Below, in pieces: positions 1 to 7,399 of a DNA stretch of 14,702 bases. A program made the translations under genes and the position numbers. Location of the stretch: contig CAJVPP010002478.1 in the NCBI GenBank assembly GCA_910592005.1, positions 1 through 14,702 of the forward strand. The letters run 5' to 3'. The first letter of the stretch is position 1. Each line of letters opens with the position of its first letter. Source of the stretch: Funneliformis mosseae. Lineage: Eukaryota > Glomeromycota > Glomeromycetes > Glomerales > Glomeraceae. The notes under the pieces were generated by a model that was not told where the DNA came from, made no database searches, and worked only from the letters and a program-made list of their open reading frames with translations.

Positions 1-44
1 TGTTGTTAATTCCTTGAACATTTTCGTTGTTTTGGGAAGACAAA

Positions 45-73
45 GTTTATTTTGATTAAAAATCAAAATAAAC
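45..73. repeat. Perfect 13-bp inverted repeat, 3-nt loop
   Basis: Positions 45-57 (gtttattttgatt) and 61-73 (aatcaaaataaac) are exact reverse complements separated by aaa. A hairpin or cruciform could form. The arms are AT-rich, so the chance expectation is not negligible, but 13 uninterrupted base pairs with a 3-nt loop is the tightest simple hairpin noticed in the window. Confidence 0.75.
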
Positions 74-125
74 AAACAAAACACGCATTTATTTGGTTTG
101 ATTCAAGTAAACAAAGGTCTGAACA

Positions 126-158
126 TCACATGACCGAAGTATTATGCAATCACGCGAC
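126..158. promoter_or_regulatory. Paired TCACNNGAC motifs (tentative)
   Basis: TCACATGAC (126-134) and TCACGCGAC (150-158) share seven of nine positions and start 24 bp apart in the GC-richer block. The first contains an E-box-like CACATG core. ATTATG (141-146) and CATAAT (158-163) form a short inverted repeat around the second motif. A protein-binding site is possible, but no promoter element or gene start is identifiable nearby, so this is only a pattern. Confidence 0.2.
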
Positions 159-429
159 ATAATCGGTATGAAATAGCCCCTGAAAGATGGCGTTCAGAGA
201 CTTTTGGTGGGGGTCTGTATATCTTCAGATGTTGCAATATTTAAATCCAATTTCCAAATAATTCAAGTGTTTCAGTTGTATCATTTTTATGTTTATCATT
301 ACATAAATAAGATTTTTTCCACTATCTAAACGTTCAAAAAAATGACCTTCTTGTAAATTAAAATATTGTGAATAAATATAACGTGATCTATATTCACTAT
401 TTGATTAATTAATAATGATATTTTTTGCA

Positions 430-747
430 TTAAAAACAGGACATACTTATATATTTCTTCTGATTATATTTACTGAATGTTGTAAGCAATTACTTTCATA
501 GCTAAAAAAATATTTATATTTATTATAAAATAAACATCTATAATGATAAATCCAACTTTTTTCAATTGATCTTTCTTGTTTTAATTTTAGATTATGTAAA
601 GCATTTTGATCAAAATTATAATATGTTATGCAAACTCCTAAAGTATGTAATTTATTATCTACTTTTATATTTGTAAACATTTCATTATCAATTTCTCAAG
701 TTCTAATGAGTTGTGCTAATGGATATTGATTTTTTATTTTATTTGTA
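430..747 (-). pseudogene. 3' part of interrupted lineage-specific gene
   Basis: The frame QYPLAQLIRT-stop-EIDNEMF runs on through KLHTLGVC, KQERSIEKSW and CLFYNKYKYFF to SNCLQHS, ending at a stop at about 445 that is followed in frame by VCPVFNA. It is open from the edge of the mariner insertion near 745 down to 447 apart from one TGA, which sits where Trp would fit (RTWEIDNE). The Cys at 534-536, the Tyr at 525-527 and the Cys and His near 477-487 resemble a decayed C2H2-type zinc site in which the second Cys (TGT) has become Tyr (TAT). The ATG at 678-680 lies inside this frame and is not a true start. The gene continues on the far side of the mariner at 2490-3004. The family is not named here; it resembles uncharacterised proteins I recall from arbuscular mycorrhizal fungi. 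Confidence 0.5.
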
Positions 748-749
748 TA

Positions 750-771
750 GTGAGGAATCAAAAGTCACTAG
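750..771 (+). repeat. Left terminal inverted repeat of Tc1 element
   Basis: ATCAAAAGTCACTAG at 757-771 matches the right end's ATCAAAAGTCACCAG (2479 down to 2465) at 14 of 15 positions; the mismatch is T against C. The few bases between this core and the flanking TA (gtgagga) agree only loosely with the other end. Confidence 0.75.
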
Positions 772-1294
772 ATACTTAAAAATTAGAAAATCGACAGAAA
801 TTTTGACCTCAAATTAAATTTTTTTTTATTAATTTAATTGACTTTAGTTGAATAAGCAAAGTTGTTTATTTTAATATTTTACATATATTTTTAAGTTTTT
901 TATAATATTTAATTAGAAATAAAAATATTTATTATCTATTTAATACAGAAATTTTGAATTTTAATACAAGATTTCAGTTATAATAAAACATTGAAATTAT
1001 TAGTTATAATACATTTTTTTGTTTTAAGTAAACTTGTTAAGCATATTAAAAAATATATATTTATCCAAAATTTCAGATTAATTGCATTTATATTCATTGA
1101 GATTGTCTTGGTATAGTAAGTACTAATTATGTGCGATGTTAATCATTTTTTCAATTTTGAATCAAAATTTTGAATCAAGTTTTTTCCATAACCATCTTAT
1201 TGATTTGAATAAAAATTTTTTTTTTTGATACACTACATTCTATATTTTATATTTCAATGAAAATTTATTTTCAAAATAGTTTTTATAAAAAAAA

Positions 1295-2361
1295 ATGACT
1301 ACTTAGCGTAAAGAACTATCTGATTTTTAATACGGTAAAATTATAAATGCTTGGAAGTTTGGGTTTAGTGAAAAAAAAATAAGTGAAGTACTAAATTATC
1401 CAAAAAATACAGTTCATGATATTATTTTTATATATAAAAATAATAGTCTTGAATCACTTCCTTCTCAAAGTGGTAGACCACCACCTATTTTAACTGAAAG
1501 AGATAATCATCATTTAATGCAAATTCTCTATAAAAATCATAGAACTAATATTAATGAATTATGTGAAAATTTTGTTATTTCTACTTCAACAAATGTAAGC
1601 CAAATTACTCTTAAAAGACATCTTCATAAAAATGGAGTTTTTGGAAGAATTAGAGCAAAAAAACCTTTTGTAAATGCAACTAATAAAATAAAAAGATTAA
1701 CATAGGCTAAAAATAGAAAAGATTGGAAAAATGAATGGAAAAATATTATTTGGAGTGATGAATCTTGGTTTGAAGTATTTAAAGGTGATGGAAAAAGATA
1801 TGTTTAGAGAAATGCTCAAGAAAAATATGATTCAAAATGTCTTATTCCTATATTTAAATCAGATCAACAGGAGTGTTATGATTTGGGATTGTTTTATAAA
1901 GAATAAATTAGATCCATTAGTCAGATTAGAAGGTAGAATAACAGCAAATATATATATATATATATATTAAATAACTATTTATTACTATTTATAAATAGTT
2001 TAGAAAATAAAAATAATTATATTTTTCAAAAAGATAATGCTCCAATTCACAAAGCAAATGCAGTAAAAAAATGAGAAGTAGAAAATAAGATTATAAGCTT
2101 ACCATGGCCTGCACAGAGTCCAGATTTAAATCCCATAGAAAATTTATGGGATGAATTGGATAGAAAAGTCAGAAAACATAAATTACTATCAAAAATCAAG
2201 ATGATTTATAGTAGATTTTGCAGAAAGAATGGTTAAAACTTGATGAAAGTATTTATAAAATCCTTATTGATAGTATGCTACATCGTATTGCTATTGTTAT
2301 TAAAAATAAGGTAATCCTACAAAATATTAACAATAAAATTATAAAATATATATTTATATGA
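1295..2361 (+). pseudogene. Tc1/mariner transposase (DD34E), broken
   Basis: The start is taken at ATG 1295 (MTT-stop-RKELSDF). An N-terminal helix-turn-helix region follows, with KISEVLNYPKNTVHD and the GRPP linker, then the catalytic domain. WSDES carries D1 (1757-1759), DNAPIH carries D2 (2033-2035) and DLNPIENLW carries E (2138-2140); 34 residues separate D2 and E, the Tc1 spacing. In-frame stops are TAG 1304-1306, TAA 1328-1330, TAG 1703-1705, TAG 1805-1807 and TGA 2072-2074. The last three replace expected Trp (in WAKNRKDW, YVWR and KKWEVE). A frameshift near 1865 moves the frame to VMIWDCFIKNK. An (AT)10 run at 1948-1967 disrupts the frame, which returns to the original phase at LNNYLL. 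A further shift near 2215 precedes EWLKLDE and the C-terminus. The catalytic triad is intact, but the copy is clearly dead. Confidence 0.88.
1948..1967. repeat. (AT)10 microsatellite inside transposase
   Basis: Ten AT dinucleotides follow the codons for ITAN at the point where the normal protein would read roughly IY-(I/E)-x-LNN. The run encodes spurious IYIYIY and throws the frame off until LNNYLL. Expansion after loss of selection is the simple explanation. Confidence 0.85.
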
Positions 2362-2464
2362 TTAATATTAAAAAAATTTCATTCAAATTGATGCGATAGT
2401 TCGTAAGTTATCTCAATTTAAAAATTCAATATAATTTTTTAAAAAATGATTAACATCACAAATG

Positions 2465-2487
2465 CTGGTGACTTTTGATATCTACAG
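2465..2487 (-). repeat. Right terminal inverted repeat of Tc1 element
   Basis: The core CTGGTGACTTTTGAT (2465-2479) is the reverse complement of ATCAAAAGTCACCAG and pairs with 757-771. A TA at 2488-2489 lies just outside, followed by host-gene sequence that reads on to the minus-strand pseudogene. Confidence 0.75.
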
Positions 2488-2489
2488 TA

Positions 2490-3004
2490 CAGCATTGAAT
2501 TTTACCATTTATCATCTAAAATAACACAAGATGTTAAAGATTGATCAGAAACATTATTAATTTGATAATTATCATTATTTTTTTCTATAATTCTTGTAAT
2601 AATTGGCTCTATTTCTGATTTTTTTTCCTCAAAATCAATATCTTTCCAATTAATATTTTCTTTAATAATATTATCATTATACAAGTTTTGAACTTCTTCT
2701 AAGCTGATTCATCTAAACTAAGTAAAATTTCTTCACTATTACTAGTACTTTTCATGGTATAACTTTAAGGTTAGTAATCATAAAACTTAAATCATCATCT
2801 ACTATTAATATTTCTTCATCCTCATTTGGAAAATTAAATTCAAAATTATCTTCATACATTTCAATATTTCAAGAATCAAGTTGTTCACTTATTTCTATGT
2901 AATTAAAAACAAATTATTATTATTAACATTAATAAATAGTATTATCATTATTTTGATTATAACTAATATTAATCTTATTTACCTTTATTTTGTGAAGTTG
3001 ACAT
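2490..3004 (-). pseudogene. 5' part of interrupted lineage-specific gene
   Basis: The probable start is ATG at 3002-3004 (MSTSQNK). A phase-1 intron (2982-2895) follows, and exon 2 then reads EISEQLDS-TGA-NIEMYED and continues as an acidic segment (FPNEDEEILIVDDD). A second TGA follows KVIP. After a frame change come KSTSNSEE and SLDES, then another change to LEEVQNLYNDNIIKEN, the EEKKSEIEPI stretch and SCVILDDKW. One further +1 shift gives KIQCCTNK, which leads across the mariner insertion to IKNQYPLAQL at about 745-710. The TGA codons fit lost Trp codons. No catalytic motif is recognised; the N-terminus is acidic and probably disordered. The copy is non-functional (stops, at least two frameshifts, transposon insertion). 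Confidence 0.5.
2895..2982 (-). other. Probable 88-nt spliceosomal intron
   Basis: On the minus strand the sequence begins GTAAATAAG directly after MSTSQNK and ends TTACATAG before AAATAAGTGAA. Removing it joins G to AA to give codon GAA and an open exon 2 beginning EISEQLDS, whereas without splicing the frame stops at once. The length, GT/AG borders and AT-richness fit a short fungal intron. No clear branch site is seen. Confidence 0.55.
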
Positions 3005-3436
3005 TTTTGTTGTTTCATAAAAAATTAAAAAAATTTAAAAAAAAACTTTGATTTTGTATTGTTGTTGTTAAAAATATTTTTAATAAAATATTTTTTAAAA
3101 AAATCACTTTAATTAACAAAAAATATCAAAGCGCAGTTGATTATCTGATTTGAAAGAAATATTTTTAGTAGAACTTCCGAGATGATCTTTAGATTGACAA
3201 ATCTGAGAATTTCAAAATATCTGACGATCTGAATTTAAGAAAAGCCTAGTTATTTAGACTTTTAAAAATGATTTATAATTGTTTTCTAATTTGAAAGAAA
3301 TATTTTTAGTAGAACTTCCAAGATGATCTAAGAATTTCAGAATATCTGTCTTTAATTAGTAGAATTTCTGAGATGGAAGTTTCAGTCTGAAAATGAGAAG
3401 ATCTAATATTAATTAAATTTTCAAAGAATGATATTA
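3005..3436. other. Non-coding upstream region with direct repeats
   Basis: No coding frame is supportable. This is the 5' flank of the minus-strand pseudogene that starts at 3004. It holds long A/T runs (3025-3110), a diverged direct repeat (3149-3188 and 3291-3329) and a related third fragment near 3357-3376, before the tandem array begins. Confidence 0.5.
3149..3353 (+). repeat. Direct repeat, two copies about 142 bp apart
   Basis: Copy 1 at 3149-3188 and copy 2 at 3291-3329 share the stretch tttgaaagaa..tttttagtagaacttcc..gatgatct, with a one-base indel and about one substitution. Both are followed by agaatttca(a/g)aatatctg (near 3206 and 3331); in copy 2 about 17 nt between these blocks is missing. 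A shorter third relative (agtagaatttctgagatg) starts near 3359. It looks like an old local duplication that has diverged. Confidence 0.7.
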
Positions 3437-4046
3437 TTTATCTTTGTAGCGAGAATGATTTTAAATTATCATTATTGCAAGAAAGAATTATAATTATCAT
3501 TTTAGCAAGAATGATTCTGATATATCATTCATGCATGAATGATTTAAAATTATCATTCAAATAAAAATGATTTTGATATAATCATTCTAGCAAAAATGAT
3601 TTTGATATTGTCATTCTAGCATGAATGATTTCAATATCATTATTCTAGCAAGGATGATTTCGATATCATCGTTCTAGCAAGAATGATTTTGATACCATCA
3701 TTTTAGCAAGAATAATTTCAAATTTATCATTCTTGCATAAATGATTTTGAAATAATTGTTATAATAAGAATGATCTTAAGCACCATCATTCTAGCAAGAA
3801 TAATTCCTTTTATCGTTCTAGAAATAATGATTCTTTTATCGTTCTTGCATGAATGATTTGATATCATCGTTCTAGCAAGAACGATTTCAATACTATCATT
3901 CTTGTAAAGATGATTTTGAATTTATCATTCTTATATGAACAATTGCAAAATTATCATTCTAGAAAGAATGATTTCAATACCATCATTCTAATAAGAATAA
4001 TATCAAATTTATAATTCTTGTATGAATGATCGTGAAATCGTTCTAG
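3437..4046 (+). repeat. Tandem array of dyad units, period 28-29 bp
   Basis: About 21 consecutive units follow the approximate consensus ATCATTCTAGCAAGAATGAT plus TTTGATAT or TTCAATAC. Within each unit ATCATTCT and AGAATGAT are reverse complements around a 4-nt centre (AGCA or TGCA), so every unit can form a small hairpin. Individual units vary by several substitutions, for example ATCGTTCTAGCAAGAACGAT, where compensating changes in both arms keep the pairing, and TCATTCATGCATGAATGAT, an exact palindrome core. No unique spacers lie between units, so it is a minisatellite rather than a CRISPR array. It lies between the host pseudogene and a gene-free AT-rich tract. Confidence 0.85.
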
Positions 4047-5169
4047 CAATGTTATCAAAACTTAAATTAATCACTTACTATTATATTAGTTATCATATCT
4101 CTAAATAAATAAATAAAATAGTTTAATTTTATTTGTTAAAAAGGGCGTTTCTGATACATTACTTATTGTTTTAGCTATTAAGAAATTAAAAATTAGCAAA
4201 TTTCTATGAATTTTTATGATTTGTAATGCTATTTTTATAAATATAACAATTATAAATTTCTCAAATTTGAATATTATGTATAATTTAACCTGCTCTACAA
4301 TTTTAATTATAAGTAAAATATAAGTTTAAAATACCATTTTTAACTTTTACATAGAGAAACTTTAAGTTTATCATACTTTATAGTGCTATAGAGTAAGATA
4401 ATTTGTTTATTTAAAACTGAAGATTGTTTAAAACTATTATTATAATAATATTAATAAATTCATATTTAAAAACTTTATGACTTGTTTATTCTTACATAAA
4501 AATTTCAAAAGGCTAGGATTGTTAGAAAGTAACGTTAGCATATAAATAAATGTTAAAAATTGCCTTTTAAATATGAAAATTGTAATATGTATTATACTGA
4601 TCTTATAATAGATAGCAACTTCTATAATGAATTTCATGTAACATTAAAATTTCTTTAATTTTACTGTGCATATGTATAGCTTGCTAATCACGTAACATCA
4701 CTAACATTTAAAATTTCTTATATAAAAACAAATTTTAAAAGTTTAAAATACCAATTTAAGGTTTTATATAAATACATTTATGATATTAAAATTGAATGTA
4801 AAAATTAAACAAAAATTAATTTATTTATTATAAATATTTTGCATTTAAATACAAAATATAATCTTATTTATACTATAAATTTATTTAAAAATAAAAAAAA
4901 TGTATTTAAAATACTAATTTTAAGTTTTTATATAAAAATTATTTTATGATATTTATCTTAGCAATAGCCTAAAATATGGGGACATATTCACTGACCATTA
5001 GGTTTATACTTTTAGACAAGTAAATAACTTTAACAATTTATAAATACAATAAACACAATTGATACGTGTAGTTTAGAAAGAGATTCCTTTATTGTAGAGA
5101 TTTGTATTCTTAGCAATCCTTAACCTTAGATTCTAAGTCTTGAACTTGAACTATTAAATTTACAATATA
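4047..5169. other. Gene-free AT-rich tract with decayed repeats
   Basis: No frame on either strand has composition or motifs suggesting a protein; the 65-codon minus-strand frame at 4440-4637 is compositionally just AT-rich translation. The tract contains diverged copies of a segment starting gtttaaaatacca (4323, 4741) or tatttaaaatacta (4903), and two copies of taacatt(t)aaaatttctt (about 4640 and 4704). The block 4971-5160 is somewhat less AT-rich (ggggacatattcactgacc) and may be remnant transposon or 3' flank of the LINE, but nothing identifies it. Confidence 0.5.
4741..4954 (+). repeat. Diverged direct repeats in AT-rich tract
   Basis: The segments 4741-4788 and 4902-4954 align along their whole length: tttaaaatac(c/t)aa, then ttaag, ttttatataaa and tttatgatatt, with a few substitutions and short indels. 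A third partial copy starts at 4323. No terminal repeats or coding capacity are evident. Confidence 0.5.
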
Positions 5170-5390
5170 TTTTTTTTTAACGATGTGGTACTGTCATAAA
5201 TTTATTACATTTATGTTATAATATTATAAATAAAAATAATGATGAAAGGGAAAGACAATGATAGATCAATTCAAACAGGTTTGCAATATAACTACAGGGG
5301 ATAGCTAGTACTTAGCATAGATTTATTTTCAATTTACTTTGTATTTCCTTATATGGTCCAGTACAAAAACATTTGTACACTGAAAAAAAC
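5170..5390 (+). repeat. Left terminal inverted repeat (split)
   Basis: The outer block 5171-5214 pairs with 7108-7065 and the inner block 5351-5382 pairs with about 7064-7032. Differences between the two ends are mostly C/T or G/A, for example GATGTGGTACTGTCA against GATGTGGCACTGCCA. Bases 5215-5350 have no counterpart in the right repeat. Confidence 0.7.
5215..5350. other. 136-bp insertion within left terminal repeat
   Basis: This segment interrupts the left inverted repeat relative to the right one. TTAT occurs immediately before it (5211-5214) and again at its right edge (5349-5352), compatible with a short target duplication or simple ambiguity of the breakpoint. It contains gatgaaagggaaagac and no coding frame or inverted ends of its own. 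The alternative is a deletion from the right repeat. Confidence 0.5.
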
Positions 5391-5482
5391 TACCAATAAA
5401 ATAAATTTTATTAATTAAACTTTTTTTTTATTATTTAAATAATATTAATATGTATCAGGAAGTATAAAACGTGGAAATTGAA

Positions 5483-6907
5483 TTAAATCACATGATCATC
5501 ATCAGAACTACTATAATCGTCAAATTCATTATCAATTAATTGTACGTTTTCGTTAGATGCAAAATATTCCTTAGCGTTGTTTAACGCCCTTCTTCAAAGC
5601 CAATAACTTGTAAAGTAATTTTGTGATTAAATGCATCCAATAGTTTGTTTTGGATAGATAAAAGGTTTGGATGTAGGCCCAAACGTGCAACTTCACCCTT
5701 TACTACTGATTAAACACCTTTGATAGGTTGAAGTTCACAATGATATAGAGGGGTAAAATTTATTTCATGTTCGTACTGTTCTGCTATTTTAACACAAGAA
5801 AAAGAAACCTTTTCCTTATTCATTTGCACTAGTTTCAAAAGTTTAGGCTTTCTTAATTCACCAGAAAAAGAAATATCATGTGCATTTAACCAGTTAACTA
5901 TTTCTTGTTTTTTTGCACTTGAAATCAGAATGTTTCTACTCACCGTTTATGGTAACTAGCTCCATCTATATGGATGATTACTGACCCATATTTTTCATGA
6001 AGATTTTTACACAGAGTTGTAAAAAGATTCTCAAATATTTCTACATTGAAGTTTCCGTGATAATCTACCTGGTTTGGAATGATATTGGCATCCTTAATGA
6101 CATCAGGAATATTGTCTCATTCTTCAGCATTGTTTCTTTTCTGACCTCTATTTCCTGGAGGTATAATTTTTGGATTCCAAATATGAACAGAGTTTAGAAC
6201 AAGTTCACCATGCAGTTTATTGGAGGACCCATTTCGAAATACTATAATTGCACCAAAAATTATTACTAACAGTTCATGTCTAGGTGATAAAACAACACCT
6301 TGATGGAGAACCCATGTGTTTCATGAAATGTGATGCAAATAGCAATACGACTCATCAAGGAAAACCTCTGGGTAGCGTGAAACATTATTTTTACCTTCCA
6401 AATTAGCAAACCTATAATGAAGATAATGGCAACAGAATGCAACATAATTTGGTGATTCATGAAGGATGTTCTTTCGCTCTCCCTGGCCAAAATAATATCC
6501 TAAGCGATGTATTACCCGAAGGAGCTTCTATTTAGAAATGGTATATTCTTGTTCAGAAAGAAATTGTCTTAAAATAGGTGTGGAAAGGTGTTCACCCGCT
6601 TTATTAGCACTTAGAACCTTTATACGCAAAAGCTCAGCTACATTTTCATCAGGTTTTAATGTAGGTTGTCCAAGAACTTTGTGTAGTGTAAATGTATTAT
6701 TATCACAGCTGTTCCAATCTGATACAATACTTCCAATTATACCCTCAGATACATCCAATATCTCAGCAACCTGCTTGCGTAATGTAGCTTCTGAAGGCTT
6801 TTCCTTATAGATTTATCTCCTTTAAAGTAATTGTAAATGTTAATTATCATCAATTTTTCGTTATCTGTCAGTGGTGTGCCATTTCGTTTTAAAAAAGGAA
6901 GATTCAT
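5483..6907 (-). pseudogene. DDE-superfamily transposase, inactivated
   Basis: The product would be about 470 residues, from ATG 6907 (MNLPFLKRNGTPLTDNEK) to the acidic C-terminus (DDYSSSDDDHVI) and TAA at 5483-5485. A frameshift near 6805 leads into an HTH-like segment (ATLRKQVAEILDVSEGIIGS). One frame then stays readable from about 6806 to 5944, with stops at 6528-6530 (TAG for Trp), near 6329 (TGA, probably CGA), 6117-6119 (TGA for Trp) and at the HKR-stop junction. Catalytic positions are VFLDESY (D1, 6354-6356), IHIDGASYHKR (D2, 5964-5966) and YHCELQPIKGV, where the expected E is K (AAA, 5719-5721). D2 and this position are about 81 residues apart, far more than Tc1; the insert has a helical SAP/HeH-like look. 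A frameshift near 5943, a stop after PIKGV, and a frameshift plus TGA (5594-5596, Trp) near the C-terminus finish the decay. It resembles proteins annotated with DDE_3-type domains; that family name is from memory. Confidence 0.8.
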
Positions 6908-7027
6908 AGCATAATAAAAAAACTTGTGGGAAAAAATGTGTTTGATTATGTTCTAACAAATATTTAATTTTTAGCCCACTTTATTTTAGTGATACGATAT
7001 TTATTTTAGCGTAAATCTTTTCTTTTT

Positions 7028-7109
7028 TTAACGGTATACAAATCTTTTTACACTAGACCATATATAAATTTAATAAAGTTACTGGCAGTGCCACATCATT
7101 AAAAAAAAC
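7028..7109 (-). repeat. Right terminal inverted repeat
   Basis: Read on the minus strand from 7108 it is continuous: an eight-T run, AATGATGTGGCACTGCC, then about 30 bases to ATATGGTCTAGTG and AAAAAGATTTGTATA. It matches both left-hand blocks (5171-5214 and 5351-5382) without the 136-bp interruption, so it is the better guide to the original repeat, which was about 75-80 bp. Confidence 0.7.
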
Positions 7110-7399
7110 AATGATAAAAACTAAAATTATAAAAGTAAAAACAGTAAAAAATTAAATAATGACTATCTCCCATAATTCTATTACAAATCTGTTTAGATTG
7201 ACCAATCACCGAAACATCTCTCAGAAAAACCAAAAAATCCACATTTGATGATTAAATCGTTAACAAGATATTCAAATAAAATTGTCAGTACCTTTCTAAG
7301 AAATTGAACTAAGAAAAACCAAATTTCATAGCTGAAAAATACTAAGTAACCAACTACTTGATACAGTTTTATTAACAAGTTTCATGTTTGTAAAACATT
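7110..7399 (-). other. Probable LINE 3' region next to transposon end
   Basis: Downstream of the last recognisable LINE protein segment (a lysine-rich RLKKKKIKIK near 7410) the minus strand holds short open stretches in all frames, including a 61-codon frame at 7193-7378 that opens at TTG, rich in Phe, Leu and Ile. None is recognised. It may be the extreme C-terminus plus 3' untranslated region of the LINE. No clear poly-A tail or simple-repeat tail marks the LINE end before the transposon repeat begins at 7108. Confidence 0.35.

Larger units (their letters stand above)
1..429. other. Non-coding left flank
   Basis: No reading frame of substance is seen on either strand. Positions 1-240 look less AT-rich than almost everything else in the window and contain CG dinucleotides, which are scarce elsewhere. 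Positions 240-429 return to AT-rich sequence. It lies downstream (on the minus strand) of the broken gene that ends near 430-447, so it may be that gene's 3' flank or the upstream region of something to the left of the window. No promoter or terminator can be assigned with confidence. Confidence 0.5.
748..2489 (+). mobile_element. Tc1/mariner-type DNA transposon, degenerate
   Basis: A transposon of about 1.74 kb with one plus-strand transposase pseudogene (1295-2361). Imperfect terminal inverted repeats share ATCAAAAGTCAC, at 757-768 on the left and as the reverse complement at 2468-2479 on the right. TA dinucleotides at 748-749 (or 746-747) and 2488-2489 fit the TA target duplication of this superfamily, though the exact outer ends are blurred by decay. 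The transposase is DD34E. The element has inserted in opposite orientation into the minus-strand pseudogene whose halves lie at 2490-3004 and 430-747. The 5' untranslated region (772-1294) is very AT-rich and shows nothing else recognisable. Confidence 0.85.
5170..7109 (-). mobile_element. DDE DNA transposon with terminal inverted repeats
   Basis: An element of about 1.94 kb whose single gene is the minus-strand transposase pseudogene 6907-5483. The ends are imperfect inverted repeats: TTTTTTTTAACGATGTGG at 5171 on the left, and TTTTTTTTAATGATGTGG read from 7108 on the minus strand. The similarity continues through a second block, ATATGGTCCAGT (5351) against ATATGGTCTAGT (minus strand from 7063). 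The left copy carries 136 extra bases between the two blocks. A target duplication is not certain: the outer flanks share only acaat/caat a few bases from the ends. It lies immediately beside, or inside, the 3' end of the LINE that fills the right half of the window. Confidence 0.75.

Noticed and set aside
3437..4046. CRISPR array
   Set aside because: The units are joined end to end with no unique spacers, they diverge from each other, and the context is eukaryotic transposon-rich DNA.
4440..4637. Small minus-strand hydrophobic protein
   Set aside because: The composition is simply AT-rich translation (Ile, Leu, Phe, Lys, Asn), with no start context, no neighbours and no motif.
4971..5160. 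Additional transposon end (ggggacatattcactgacc)
   Set aside because: No inverted partner was found anywhere in the window.
5161..5170. Target duplication for the second DNA transposon
   Set aside because: The flanks share acaat/caat only a few bases from the repeat ends and not at matching distances, so no duplication length can be stated.
6538..6810. Plus-strand 90-codon frame
   Set aside because: It lies opposite the transposase HTH region, whose minus-strand frame has recognisable features. The frames at 9482-9670, 9806-10087, 11711-11914 and 14186-14434 are also antisense shadows of LINE coding sequence.
7193..7378. 61-codon membrane-like protein
   Set aside because: It opens at TTG, is rich in Phe, Leu and Ile as AT-rich DNA would give, and sits at the LINE 3' end. 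No independent evidence of a gene.
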